Below are positions 24,280-36,300 of a stretch of DNA of 64,000 nt, piece after piece. Numbering within the stretch: the first letter of the stretch is position 1; each line of letters starts with the position of its first letter. The notes below the pieces were generated by a model. It was not told the origin of the DNA and made no database searches. It saw only the letters and a program-made list of their open reading frames with translations. A program made the position numbers and the translations under genes. The stretch is from Oscheius dolichura (taxonomy: Eukaryota; Nematoda; Chromadorea; Rhabditida; Rhabditidae). The stretch lies in the NCBI GenBank assembly GCA_932521035.1, contig OW051492.1:3410001-3474000 (forward strand), written 5' to 3'.

Positions 24280-25366
24280 CCTGGAAATGGAATGTTTTTG
24301 GACAAGAGAGGAAGGTTGAAAGAGTGGAGGAGAGGGAAAATAAGCTTAGTTAGTGAGTAATGATGTCAATTATGATGCGGCCGAAATATGGGAAGAGTCA
24401 GAGAAATCCTAGACAAACAGGAGCAGAGCTGTTTTTCTATTGTTTTGAAATCATAGAGACAATAGCTAAAAGATGGTTTTTTCTCAATAAGATTCTATTT
24501 CCAAACCAATGTAAATAAAACAAAAAAATTGATATCTATTATCTATCCATAACTCTGCGCATAGCACAGGATGCCAACATCGTGTTGACCGGCACAAAAT
24601 GACCAGAGGAGATGAAGAATCGCGCTATTGATTGCACGGCTGTGGGCATTCCCGCGGATACCTACTGCTTGTGGTAGGCCAGCCGCCCCTTCTCTGGAAG
24701 CGAAGACCATTGAAAACAATAGAAGAAAGGATAGGGAGAATAGTTGAGAGATCTTGTGGGAGCGAGGAAAACTAGAAGTAGAAGCTAGAAGACCGGCACT
24801 CTTGGTATGTTCTTTGAGAGAGAAAAGAGGGATGAGCGGGTGGTATTCGCTCTATAAGACAAATAGGTAGACCGTAGATATTGATCGCTAGCGTGATTGC
24901 ATAAACATCTGCATGGCGTGTGCCTAATTATCGTCACTTTCGTCCTTATAATCCTAAACTAGTTATCAAAATAATATGTCATTAGATTCAGCGGCAATTA
25001 GCAATGAGGATCCAATGCTTTCGGCCAATCTGGAGAAATAAGCAATGCGGAAGCATGCAAAAATCAGCTGGCAGTGCCAATCGTTTCAAACCGCTGCGAT
25101 AGCGAGGAGAGCGCAGACCACCAGCTCGACCCGGCCAAGAGGACACGCTTCCCGTGAAGCCTACAAACTGCCTCTCTAAAAAGAACATTCCGTGTTATAA
25201 ACTTTTACGCATTTTAATGACAACAAATAAACACATTAATATTTTCAAAAATATACATAACAACAAATAATCAAATTCAAACTTTTGCTGAACTGTCGTC
25301 AGGATGGCCATATATGATTGGAAAGTGACGAACAAATACCTTCTGAGCCAACTGAAACTTGTGATC
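24280..25366. other. Intergenic
   Basis: No coding signal or repeat was recognised. The stretch next to 24280 should be the upstream region of the F-box gene. Confidence 0.4.
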
Positions 25367-26972
25367 TTATATTGAAGAAGAATTTAAACGTACACGGGCA
25401 CTTCTCGCAATATCCTCGAGAAACAATACAAGATCTGTTGATCCTCGCCTCGCCATAAATCCGTGATAAGCGTTGTGCTACATGTAATTAAGTTAACGGT
25501 AAAATATTTTTACCTCATTAAAGTATATTTTCCAAATAATTCCATGTCCAGGGCAATTTGAATAAGCTTGGATGCATCTAACGATGCCAAGGATCTAAAA
25601 CCATGATTTCAGATTTTTGTTCGATGTACCAAGTTTTTCTTGGGATCCGTGGGAAGCCCATAGTCAAAACGGTTTGTAAGATTGTAAACATCATTGAAAA
25701 GCTAAATAAGCAGTTGCCGATAAATCAAAAGAGAAATTGAAATCATTGAAGAACTTCCTTCCATAGAACTTACTGGAAGAGCGTCAAACCAAAGAGATAG
25801 AACGGTTTCTGGCAACCACTGACTGGAGACGTATCCTACCCAACCCAGACTGGTTCTTGCTTTATCCAAATCATTTATGCTAAGCTCTTTAGGATGCTGC
25901 AAATCTTAAGGTTTAACAGTTAATTAAATGTTTACGATTCGCACGACGTTCTTAACAGCTTCCAGGTAGTAGAAGCAAAATAATTTATATACAGTCTTGA
26001 CATCCCCCATCTGTTTTGAACAGTCCCTTTTGAAATACTCGCCCTGAACAATTATTCATTAGCAAAACTGAAAAAGATAAACCTCGGGTATGCTATACAT
26101 ATACTGTAAGATTTTTCTATCCAACTTTTCAGGATTAGCCAAATAACGACAAAGAAGAACGAGGCCCACAAGTGGCTAAAAAGACCAATGAGATAGGCTA
26201 TAAACTTACTCCATTAGGATCTATTTTCCAGGCGTCAAATGCAGAAGTAATTATAGTAACAAGATGTGGAATATCTTTAAGCATCAGAACGTGAGGCGGT
26301 ACCATCAAAGGGTAGTGACCTTTTTTCTCATGACAAAGTGTGTGATACACATCACAAGCAGAACACACCATATGCTGAAAGATATAACATTTCACATTTC
26401 AAATAAACGTTTTCTACATTGTACAAATTATCCAAGTTTTCGTCTCTCAGGTGAGTAATCAAATCTGGATTACACGTAAGACATATTTGATAATCTGTGA
26501 ATCTAAACATAACAGAGCATAAATTGAAAAATACTATATATTACGGGTTTTCTTTTTCACAGAAGCTGCAGCGATAGGAAGCTGCAGATGTCAAACTTTC
26601 TTGATAATCCTTGAGTGCAAGCACTTCAACGTCTTCTACTGTTTTACAGTGTGGCTTCCAGCAGTCTATTGAAGTTTCATCACGACACATTGGGCACGTT
26701 ACGATGGCATGATTGCAGCGGTCAGACTTGACCATATTCAATAAGCAATTACTGCATGCAGCATGTTTATCATTACATCTTGGTTGCTGAAAAAAAACTG
26801 ATATCCACTCACATATCACAAACAATATGCTTATCACAATTTAACTCTTAGATGTATTGCAGGCATTTAATCATTTACACCTTGTTGTAAAGTAACATAC
26901 CATTGGAAATTGTGCCGAGTAGTTATACTGCTCACAGCAGATGACGCAATCTCTAACGACTTCTTCCGTCAT
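25367..26972 (-). CDS. RING finger / B-box-like zinc protein, putative E3 ligase
   Basis: From the ATG at 26972 the protein starts MTEEVVRDCVICCEQYNY and, after an intron, continues RCNDKHAACSNCLLNMVK and HAIVTCPMCRDE. This is a C3HC4 RING: C-x2-C, C-x3-H-x2-C-x2-C, C-x2-C. More zinc pairs follow in YRCSFCEKEN, YQICLTCNPDL and MVCSACDVYHTLCHEKKGHY, resembling a B-box or second zinc ribbon. The remaining 200 residues are helical and unrecognised (for example HPKELSINDLDKARTSLGWV and ASLDASKLIQIALDMELFGK). About ten small exons are seen; the chosen stop is at 25367. It lies 195 bp downstream of the RMDN-type gene on the same strand. Confidence 0.65.
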
Positions 26973-27166
26973 TGTATTATTGAGGAATAGTCTATATATT
27001 GTCTCAGCATAAAACCTAGAACTGAATACCAAAGAGTCATGAACTCATATAAGGACAGAATATTTTGAAAAATTCAGGTTTATTCACATGACAACCCGTG
27101 GTAAAAATTGTATAATATTTAAAAAAGTTTAAAATGACAAAGATTAAAACATAAGACTAGAGCGAA

Positions 27167-27908
27167 TCAACACTTTGCAAGAAGTTTCTGGGCTTGTTGA
27201 AGCAGCTCACGCTCATTCTCATCCATCGGTTCAATAGGCATCGCTTCGTTCAGGATCTTCTTGGCATCAGCTTTTTTCTTTAACTCCAAATAACATCTGG
27301 CGATGTATACGAGATTTTCAATCCAAGCAGGCCGCTCCTTGTATGCGGCTAAAAAATCTTCCAGGGCGTCTTCATACGTTGCCGTAGGAGGAGTAGAATA
27401 AAGCAGGGCTGCAGCCTACATTTTAATATCAATGCATAAATGTGGAACGGAAACCTTTCGTTCAATCCATGACAATCCGGCAACAGAGAAAGCATATCTT
27501 CCGCGCATGTGGAGTAAAGTGTACTCTCTACCATTGAGAGCGAGAGCTTTATCAAGGTATTCCTGAAACCAACATTGACTCACATTAGTAACAGAAGCAA
27601 AGACCTTGAACTTAGCGCCTTGCTCGATCTTTTCTTTGGTTCCAAGATAGTCGGTGAGTTGGCCGGTAGTTACTGCAGCCCATCTGAGGGATTCGAAGTC
27701 GCCCTCGTTGAGATCTACTGCCTGCAGAGCATGCTTTTGACCTTGAAACATTTGCATAACCGTTTTATAGGTTTTCCATACCTTCAAGGAGATGTTTCTT
27801 CTTTTCTTCTTGATCCTTAGTTTGGCCGCACTTCTCGTAACAGATCCGAGCCTGGTTCCAGAAGGTTTCACAACACTCCTGCTTGGTAGGCTCCTTCGTA
27901 TACATCAT
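27167..27908 (-). CDS. RMDN-family TPR protein (regulator of microtubule dynamics)
   Basis: Member of the RMDN/FAM82 family; C. elegans RMD-1 binds microtubules and aids chromosome segregation. The exons read FWNQARICYEKCG, HALQAVDLNEGDFESLRWAA, VTTGQLTDYLGTKEKIEQGA, YLDKALALNGREYTLLHMRG, RYAFSVAGLSWIERKAAALL, YSTPPTATYEDALEDFLAAY and LVYIARCYLELKKKADAKKI. These follow human RMDN1 from its first TPR helix to the C-terminus, including the W-x-x-R(R/K) and T-P-P-x-x-T-Y-E blocks. The protein is about 220 residues and lacks the N-terminal extension of vertebrate RMDN1. The start chosen is the first of two adjacent ATGs at 27908. Confidence 0.88.
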
Positions 27909-30003
27909 ACCAGACTGAAAACAGCACTCTACAGTTAAATTTTATGAATATATAGAAGAAAAGTGAATAGTAATACATCTGAACTTTTCATGCAATTTAG
28001 CAGGTTTTGTCTTGCGAGCAGTACAGTATACGAAGTTCCAAAGTTGCAATACTCATCAAACATCACATTATTACATTCGAAAATTCATCAACGTGCAACT
28101 TGCATCAATACTATGACAAAAATGGTGGTAAACTAATCATGCTCATTGTCCATTTGCAATGTAATGGTGGCTTTCAAATACTGGAATTACGCAAGCTTTT
28201 ATCTAGTAAGTGCACGAATGTCAAGAAAATGAACGGAAGACGACAAGAAAATGAACGGAAGACGACAAGAAAAAGACACGGCACGCAAATGGGACGTTTC
28301 TCGCCTGATGTGACGTTTGCCTGTTATTGATGGGTGGGATCCACATGATTTTGAATATTTTCTATCGTTTTCTTCTGCTGAACTGATCCTCGCCTCTGTC
28401 AACAATTTTAATCGAAATTCTGGTAATTTTCCAACAACGACGCATAACTCTGCGCAACTCTTTTCTTATCAAACAGCTCAATTGAGTCCTTATTTCTGGA
28501 GATGACGGCCGTATTGAAATAGATCACAAAATGTCGCTCTCTTGGAATTTTTCTTACCGAGCTCTTCTGGCTATCTAAATTATAGAACAGTTCAATTACG
28601 TGACGTTGCTGTTTGTCGACCGTTTCGGATTTGGTTCGATGAGCATTTTACATGTTTTGAACAAACTGCCAGAGAAAAATGTACTTGCTTCTAATAGATT
28701 TTCAAAAACATTCTAAAGTGTAGAACAAAACGTGTTCATAATCATCGACCCCGTTTGAGTTGAACATGGCATCTATTCTCAAGGTTGATGAATTTTTCAA
28801 CAGATGATTTCCTGTGTCGGAGAGGGAGACGCGATCAAGTGTTTTTCTCTACATATATAGTTTATTTGCATTCTTTGGACGAGTGAATATTTGAACATGG
28901 AAGTAAATTGAGAAACTGATAAAAGACACCGACTGATCTGATTGGGGGTTTATAAAGCATGTACATTGCTAAACAAGAAATGAGTCGGTGTTTTTACAAC
29001 CAACCCCTGGCACACTCATATTTTGGTCAAGTTGTTGCATGTTGCTCTTTCCAGAAATTCAAGCAATTGCTAGCCATGTCTCTATGTTTCTATTCGCATG
29101 CCTTTTAGCATATCACAAAGTTTACAGGTTTATCCTCCTGAAGTGCTTTTTACATAAACTACAACTGGAAAGCTCACTAGCTACATTGAAAGGAAATATT
29201 CAATGAAGTGAGCTAAAGATATCAAAGGCCTATGTTGTGAACCTTTCTAAATTGATGTCACAATCAGAAAAGAAAGGAGAAAACATATTTGTGATCAAAT
29301 CCTTGATCCGTACAAAATCAACCGAAGAAACGCTTGACGAAGGTTATCAAAGGAAAAGAGCACGGGTAATTGTTGTAATATTCTTCATCGCTAAATGTTC
29401 AAATGCTCATGGATGTTTTATCGGCAAAAAAAGAAATTACGATAATTGCAGAAAGCTGCAAGTGTCAACAAGAAAACAAACCTAAGAGTTTACGTGAATA
29501 ATTGGATTAGTGAGAGCAGATCTTCTGACATCATGCGAGAGGACACATTCCAGGGATTTTTTTTAGTGCAAGAGGAGGGAAAATGTCAGCCCGCTAGATC
29601 ATGTCGACAGTCTGATTGAACTGTCTTGGAAGCCCAGCTTTTTTTTGTTGTAAAAACTGTCGATAAGTGTTTTCGCCGTGTTTATTGCCACGATAGTTCT
29701 AAAACGTCTGTGTTTTGAACCGGCACCGGTTTTTTTTTCTAACAAAAAAAATTTGTAAATTGAAAAATCCGGAGACTCCCGCCTGAAACGAGTCAATGTC
29801 CGGGTCACCTAATCCCTGATCTGTGACTCCTACAGTCTCCTCTAGTCATCAAGTTTCCCTGATTTCTAAAGCTCTTTCAGGGCACGTCACCTCTTCTCCT
29901 CCCGCCTCGGTGACGTCTAGGGGGGCGGCGCCAGATAAGGTCCATCGCCTGTGGGCTCTGTTCCATTCCCGTTATTCCCTCTGCACACACACTCACAGAA
30001 ACG
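27909..30003. other. Gene-poor stretch
   Basis: Two kilobases with no recognised gene. It must hold the upstream regions of two divergent genes: RMDN (minus) and the secreted-peptide gene (plus). The A/T-rich part at 28000-29500 has many stops in all frames. Only the small tandem repeat listed separately stands out. Confidence 0.45.
28226..28269. repeat. 22-bp perfect tandem duplication
   Basis: The unit aaaatgaacggaagacgaca plus ag occurs twice without a mismatch, at 28226-28247 and 28248-28269. Confidence 0.9.
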
Positions 30004-32094
30004 ATGCGTCTCCTCTTCGCTATTCTACTCCTCGTCGCTGTTGTCTTCGGTAGCTTTTTCTCTCTCTTCCTCCATCCCTAGCCCCATCTCTTCTTTTATT
30101 GAAAAGGCCTAACGCCCAATAAAATCCCTTCATTAACCAGAGGTCAATTTAATTTGAACGGAAAGGAGTCAAACGCGGCCAGGGGAACTTTGTTAAAGGA
30201 CTGTTTACCTAGAAGACGTTGTCCTTGTTGAATGGGGATGTCTTGCGAGTGCAGACGGGGGTGACTAACCCGGAAAAGACACCTGAGACGGCGATAACTC
30301 CGATATTATTAAAACTTGGCAGATTCTATTGATGGCGGAATTCATTCTATTCTCCTCCGTTCCCGCCACTTTGAGACAATAATTCAAATTTAATGGAAGG
30401 GAGAAAAGTCAAAAAGGAGAGGAGTGAAGATCATTATAACTATTTGTTTTGTCCGGGTGAGGGCCCATAGAATGGGGGAGAGGAGGCCTCATAAACGACC
30501 GGCCCGGGTCATAACACTTTTGTGACGGCCGGTCCGGGATCCTCCCCAAGATCGGGCCATCCTCCCTCCCCGGGTAACACTGATCCCTTCCCCACCCTCT
30601 CTACTCCTACAGTAGCCAAAGTTCAATTTCACGGCCATTACCTCAAATTAGAGAGAGAGAGAGAGGTTAATTTCTCGAAATCTGAGGGGGCAGATCCTCC
30701 CTCGATAAAAGAGAAAAGGGTGATCTGTTCCGCTCGGCCGGATTCCGTCCCCGTTGCCCCTTGAAACATAAGTAATTGCCTTACTCTGCTCGTTGCCCCC
30801 GGGGAGGACTCTCCAATCAGAGAGGTCGCTTTCCTCCTGGCCGGGCAGAGGAGCGCCATCCTCGTCATGGCCTCCCTGAAAATAATAAAGTTCTTCTAAT
30901 TTTTAGACAGAGAAAAACAATCCCAAAAAGGAAGCCTAACGGGTCATAAATTTTGACGGGACAGACAGAAAATAATGAAATATGGTTTAGGAGCCCCTGC
31001 CTCCCCCTCACTGGAGGACAGCCTCCGGGTACTCCAGGAACAGGTGGCCACGCTGCAGAAAGAGATCCAAGTTCGTCTCAAGACCTCTCAAATTGAGTAC
31101 CGTAATCTTCAGGGAAAGAACGAACCCCTCCCGGCCAACAGTGAAGAGAGCCGACGTTGGCAGCCCGAGAAGCGAATGGTCGCCTGGCAGCCGATGAAGA
31201 GGACCGTCAATGTGGATGAGCGTGCTCCCCGTAAGTTCTCCTCGTCCCGATCGACTTATCCTCTGTTTCCTATCGTCTCAATCAATCAGCTAATCCCTCC
31301 AAATAATCCGATTTCCCTCCCCTGGCCGTCGTCCTGCTCGCCGCCGCCGCCCTAGGGCCATCGTCGCAGACGAGGAAGGGGCGACAGCCAGCCGAGTGTT
31401 ATTCCCCATTCCGGTAATTTGGGATGAGTAATAGCGTAAGAGACAAACCACAATCCATAAAATTTTGATGCTGTTTTCCCCCGAACAGAGACAGGTGTGG
31501 GAGGAGGAGGACGGGGAATGCCAGGGAAACGGGGGGCGAGCCTGAGCCATAACCACCCAAATGGCCAGATTTTTACTGTTTTAGTCGCCTCTAAAGTCCT
31601 CTTTTTGCCCCGGGGCATTCCAGTCATTCTCGACACGCCACCCCTGTCTGTTTATGCTCGATTAATCGATAAACGCTTAAAATTCCATTTGTGTCTCTGT
31701 TATCTTTCGTCGCTTTTTCCGGATCATGCTCTCGCGGCGCTTATCACCTCGGGAAGAGCGGCCATTTCGAGAGGAGGATGGGGGAAAACAAGGGGGGCGA
31801 ATTCTGAAGAAAGGGAGCAGGGGACAGGCGCCCCAATTGTCTTGGCCACCCAAAGAATGGCTCCTCTATTTTCAGGGTGGTCTCAGTTCGAGGCGGCAGA
31901 TCTCCTCTAGAGAGTATGTCAAATGTCGTGATTGTCCTCGTCGTCCCGTCTGCCATCCTCCCCCTAACCGGCCATTTTCAGTGCTCCACGCCATCGAGGC
32001 CCGTCTCTCCGAAGTTCTCCGAGCTGGCGAGCGTCTGGGCGTCTCGGCCGACGAGGTTCTAGCCGACCTCCGTGTTCGTAACTCCTTCAAGTGA
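30004..32094 (+). CDS. Small secreted protein, possible peptide precursor
   Basis: Three exons (30004-30049, 30991-31230, 31982-32094) join in phase to give 132 residues. Exon 1 encodes the signal peptide MRLLFAILLLVAVVF. Exon 2 has a helical part (SLEDSLRVLQEQVATLQKEI) and then two dibasic sites in WQPEKRMVAWQPMKRTVNVD. A prohormone convertase could cut at each KR and release a short MVAWQPM peptide. Exon 3 is an amphipathic helix (HAIEARLSEVLRAGERLG, VSADEVLADLRVRNSFK). The two introns are long for this window (941 and 751 nt), so additional or alternative exons are possible; a frame with GMPGKR lies near 31515-31535. The family is not recognised. A degenerate inverted copy of exon 2 lies at 32490-32665. 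Confidence 0.6.
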
Positions 32095-32489
32095 CCGCCG
32101 CCCGCTGTCCCCCGCCCGTCGTCCATCCTCCCCCATCCCCTCTCATCTTTTGTCACAGTATTACCTGTAGATAATGAAGCGGTTGTTAATGACCCTGCTG
32201 ACCTGCGTCACAGCCCGGCTCTACAATGAGCCATAAAGTCAAACGGGCCAGATAAGAGACCAACATTTCCATGAGATGGGCAACAGGTTGCTCGAAATTT
32301 CGTAAACTACCGGCAGCGGGGAGAATTTTGTAGTTTGTCGTGGTCGCGGGAGGACGACAAGGAATGGCCACAGATTGACGTAATTTGTTTGTTATTTGTT
32401 CCGGAGGAAGTCGCCAAGTACCCGGGCCACCCGTTAGCAGAACATCGCCTGATTCTTACTGCAGAGATCAAAAACATCTTGGCACAAAA

Positions 32490-32665
32490 GATCGGGCTGC
32501 CCGTCTACTCTACTCACTGCTGGCCGGGAGCAGCACGTTCCTTCTCAGAGGATTACTGTATATTCACAGGAGGATCCCGAGACGAACTTGGATCTCCTTC
32601 TGCAGTGTGGTTATCTGCTCCTCGAGTGCCCAGAAGCTGTCCTCCAGCGAGGGGGATAGAAATGT
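32490..32665 (-). pseudogene. Broken inverted copy of exon 2 of the secreted-peptide gene
   Basis: On the minus strand the sequence reads SLEDSFWALEEQITTLQKEI then QVRLGILL and a TGA stop. The intact plus-strand gene reads SLEDSLRVLQEQVATLQKEI and QVRLKTSQ at the matching place (31006-31095). DNA similarity continues past the stop, for example at the shared cccggcca-cagtga and cagcccg segments, although the frame is lost. No matching signal-peptide exon was found upstream. The copy is inverted and about 1.4 kb from its source. Confidence 0.75.
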
Positions 32666-32753
32666 TAACCGGACAATCCGACAGACTATGGATCCTGCGA
32701 ATCTTCTCCCTGACGACGTTTGTTCCAAAAATTATGCTCTTGGCACGTGGAAA

Positions 32754-32783
32754 GATGGTGCATTTCGGCCAAGAACCTAACCG
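32754..32783. repeat. Direct repeat, copy 1
   Basis: A 30-bp identical segment (gatggtgcatttcggccaag then aacctaaccg) shared with 33611-33640. Similarity extends on both sides (ccaaaaatt upstream, a-gcac downstream). It lies in unassigned sequence downstream of the TEP gene. Confidence 0.85.
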
Positions 32784-33333
32784 AGGCACGAAGGATGTCA
32801 AGTTGAGAAAAATCCCGACCTCTCGGGAATATCCCAACGACACAGATCGTATCCCCAGCACCTGCAGGTTGGGGGAGTTGCATACAGAGCGATTGCTGTT
32901 GCAGCCTGTCTCCTGTTATCCTAGAGGTCGGTGTTTATATATGCCGAGGGTTTACTCGAACTTTCTACTTGCAGATAGTCCTCCTCTGTTGTTGATTCTT
33001 GATCCAACCGTCGTCCTCCTCCCCGTACGGGAGATTCCAAAAATTCTACTATCGGTGGATATGGGGGCAGTGTCCCTTTCGCCGAGGAGCTAGCCGAAGG
33101 ACTACTATCCGAGCAACCGAGAAGGGTCTAACCGAGCATAGACAATAAGGGAGAAAATGGGTGGTCGATATAAACAACTGTCGAGACTTTACGGGTGCAG
33201 GCGACGCTTGTCCGAAGGTTAGATAATACCAGTTTTGGATCAGATTTGTAGATTTTCTTTGCTTTTCGTCATAGAAGTCATCATATTTTCGGTATAACAT
33301 CTTTATTATATTGTATCTTCCATAAAATTACTC

Positions 33334-36300
33334 TCATTTCCAGCAATCCAGGCAGAAGTCCTTCAATGTCTTCGACGTGCCCGAGGTGTATGTTGATTTC
33401 AGCTGAAAATCATCTCCTTTCTCTAGGTATACGGTAACTGACCTGATCCCGGGGATTGTAGTAGTCGAAGAGATGAATCTGGGCCGGTTTGTGGTCTGTC
33501 ACGGAGTGGACGAGATCCGAGACGAGCATGAAGCAGACATCTTCCTCGCCTAGCTGAAAGAAGAGAGATTTGTTCCTCCATTCCAAAAATTCTGTTCTTG
33601 CTTCCCCGGAGATGGTGCATTTCGGCCAAGAACCTAACCGAAGCACCAAATACGGAACCGTTATAACAAAAGCTACCAAAGGGCCCTAGCTCCTGTTTCT
33701 AAAGGCAGAAACAGGAAGTTCTCCACCGCATACTCTTCAGTACGATGTGGGAGTGTTCCCAGCGCCTACAAAAGTAGGCTCTGGGAAATGGGCAGCATAA
33801 CAGTAATCAAACTGTATACTACCGCTTCTCTGTTCTCCTGAAGGTCGTTACTTTCAACTGCCGAGTGTTTACGGATGTGGGGAAAGTTCGCGTTACACAA
33901 CGCGGGCTGTCTTATCCCACCAGAAAGGGAACGCACTGGATTGAGGTAGATATTGATCTTCGTGTCGTCTTTTTCATATTCGGTCCGTTGTATTCCCGGA
34001 GTAGATGTCAGATACTGTAGTTCCTCTCTATCAAACTGGTAGCCACTCAACGTCGAGACTTCAGCCACTGCCATGTTGGACTGCCCTGGCCGGTTGTAGT
34101 GACAACACAGCTCCAGCTGGAGTCTCTTTCCTCCTCGAAGCTCTTTCACCTTTTGGGAACAAGAGAAAGGAGCCTCGTCCTTTAGAGTATTACGGTAATA
34201 GGAGTAGGATAACTGAAAGTCATTTAATTATCTCAAAGGGGAAATCCTACAGTACCTGGGCGAAGGCCGTCCCCTTTCCTGTCGCCTGTACCGTCAGGGA
34301 CGAGTCCAGATTGGATAGTTCGTAGCTTTGAAGGACTATAGCATTCTCAGAATTGACTGTAAAGGAGTGAGAATCTTTTCCAGTTTTAATAGAGACGGAG
34401 GCGTCAATTCCCGGGGAATACATGGCCTGAAGAGATGAAATTAGAAGGGAAGAGGGGGGACGGCCTGCCTCCGCGTAGGCTGCCAGTGCCTGGAGGGCGA
34501 TGACCGTATCCTGGGTGGAAGAGAAGCCACCTAGACTGTTCCTCTGGGAGGTGAGCCATCGGACGATGGGAAGTGCCTGAACGGACCATTTATAGCAGTC
34601 TCCTCTGTTCCTTACAGTATCCGTTTGATTTTCCAGCATGACAGACAAGAGGGAATAGGCCGTCGTCTCCACGTCCACCGGCCTCGGCTGGAAGAAGTAC
34701 CAGTTTTCCTTCTTCTCCGCCTCCTCTGCTCCTCCCTTTTTAGATGTCCAGTGATCCGAGCCATCTAATCCTCTTCTTCTCATTTTTTTCACCAATAATC
34801 CCACATTTATTAGCTATTTTCAGCAGCATCAGTGCCTGGATGGCCTCTTCCTTCCTGCGACTGCCAGCCAGGTGAAGGGCGTAGGTGGTCACAGCCAGGG
34901 TATAGGAGTCGTTCCCGATGGAGGACAGCTCCTTCTCCAGATAGGAAAGAGCCGCCTGGTTCTTTATTCCATTCTCCAATAAAGCCAGAGTAACGTAGGC
35001 TGTCAGGCCGATGCCTCCCTCGCTGGCGCCTCCCTGCATATCTTTGTGATGGATCTCTCCGTTCTCGGCGAAGGCACCCGACTCCTAGAAGAGAGTTATC
35101 AGAAAAGAGAGGGCACTTGCCATCTGCTGGCTGTTCAGAAAGGCGATGCTCTTCTTTAGGACATTCTCATCCACGTAGATGAATGGCTTGGCCTGTGCAA
35201 AGGATCTAACAACGAAGGCCGTCAACCAAGTGGAGCCGGCCTTGTCGGACTCCCCAAAGGCGGAGAAGGAGTCATCCGACCTCCTGAATATTCAGAAATA
35301 ATACAAACTCGAGAGGTGTTCTCACTTGTACGTCAATTCCCTCTGGTAGCCGGCCTCCATGAATCTCTTCGCCTTGGCCTCCAGTTGGGGATCCTTCCTC
35401 CGAGTGGCCTGGAACTTATTCTCTAGGGAAGAGTGCCTAATCTCACCTGGAGGTATTTCATGACCACAATGTTTGGGACAAAATTCAGCATGTTCTGTTC
35501 CCCACAGCCGAAGGGCATTCGAACCAAGCCGTCGAGGTTGGCCAACACGGGGCCCATGATATCGCCCACGACTTCGAATCTGGCTCGACGGGAGCCGTCA
35601 ACTGTATCGTTTGGCCAGTTGAAGGCGACTCTCTTCCCGAGGAGGTCGTTTCCATTAGGAGTCAGAACAAGGGGAACATTCCTGTCGACCCGGTATCCTT
35701 CTGGCTAAAGATCTCGCTAGATACTGGGATGGTCATCATCTACCTCGACTTTGAGTGGCTGTTGGACAGCATCCCCCGCAGCTGATGAAATGGCCGTCAC
35801 ATGGAGAGGAACATCTCCAATTATCCTTGGAATAATGGGAAAATAGACGGCTTTGGAGGCACCGCCACCGGGAACAGTCACTATACGCCGATTGCGGCCA
35901 TCCTCCTCCTCCCTACTGGACGGCAGACTCTCTGTTGAACTTGGCTCGCCTACCTCTTCCTAACTGTTCCGTCCTTACTCATAAAATCAAATCCACTGTG
36001 TTCATCATGGGCCAACGTTACAGTAACCTCTTGTTCCCCATCCATATAATTGAAGACCAATACTTGGAGTGCGAATTTCTCTCCCTCTTTTACGGAGTAT
36101 GGTAGTTCTAAGCGTATGAAGAAGGGGCGGAAGACTCGTAACTGAAAGAAGGTGGTGGAGATGCTTTTTGAATAAAAATGGACCTTCTGGCTCTCTGAAG
36201 CAATTCCAAGGCCGGTCTTCTCACTGACGGCAAAGGCGGAAGTTATCCAGGAGGTGATCGTGTCCGGGGCCGTTGTCGAATAGTTGACCTCTCCATCCTC

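Larger units (their letters stand above)
32095..33333. other. Region with an inverted pseudo-exon and a dispersed repeat
   Basis: Between the secreted-peptide gene and the TEP gene. A 252-codon plus-strand frame (32335-33093) is open, but it lies antisense to the pseudo-exon and has no family match. It is therefore treated as chance. Confidence 0.5.

Noticed and set aside
32335-33093. A 252-codon open frame on the plus strand
   Set aside because: It crosses the antisense of the degenerate peptide-gene exon and the dispersed repeat, and no protein family resemblance was seen.
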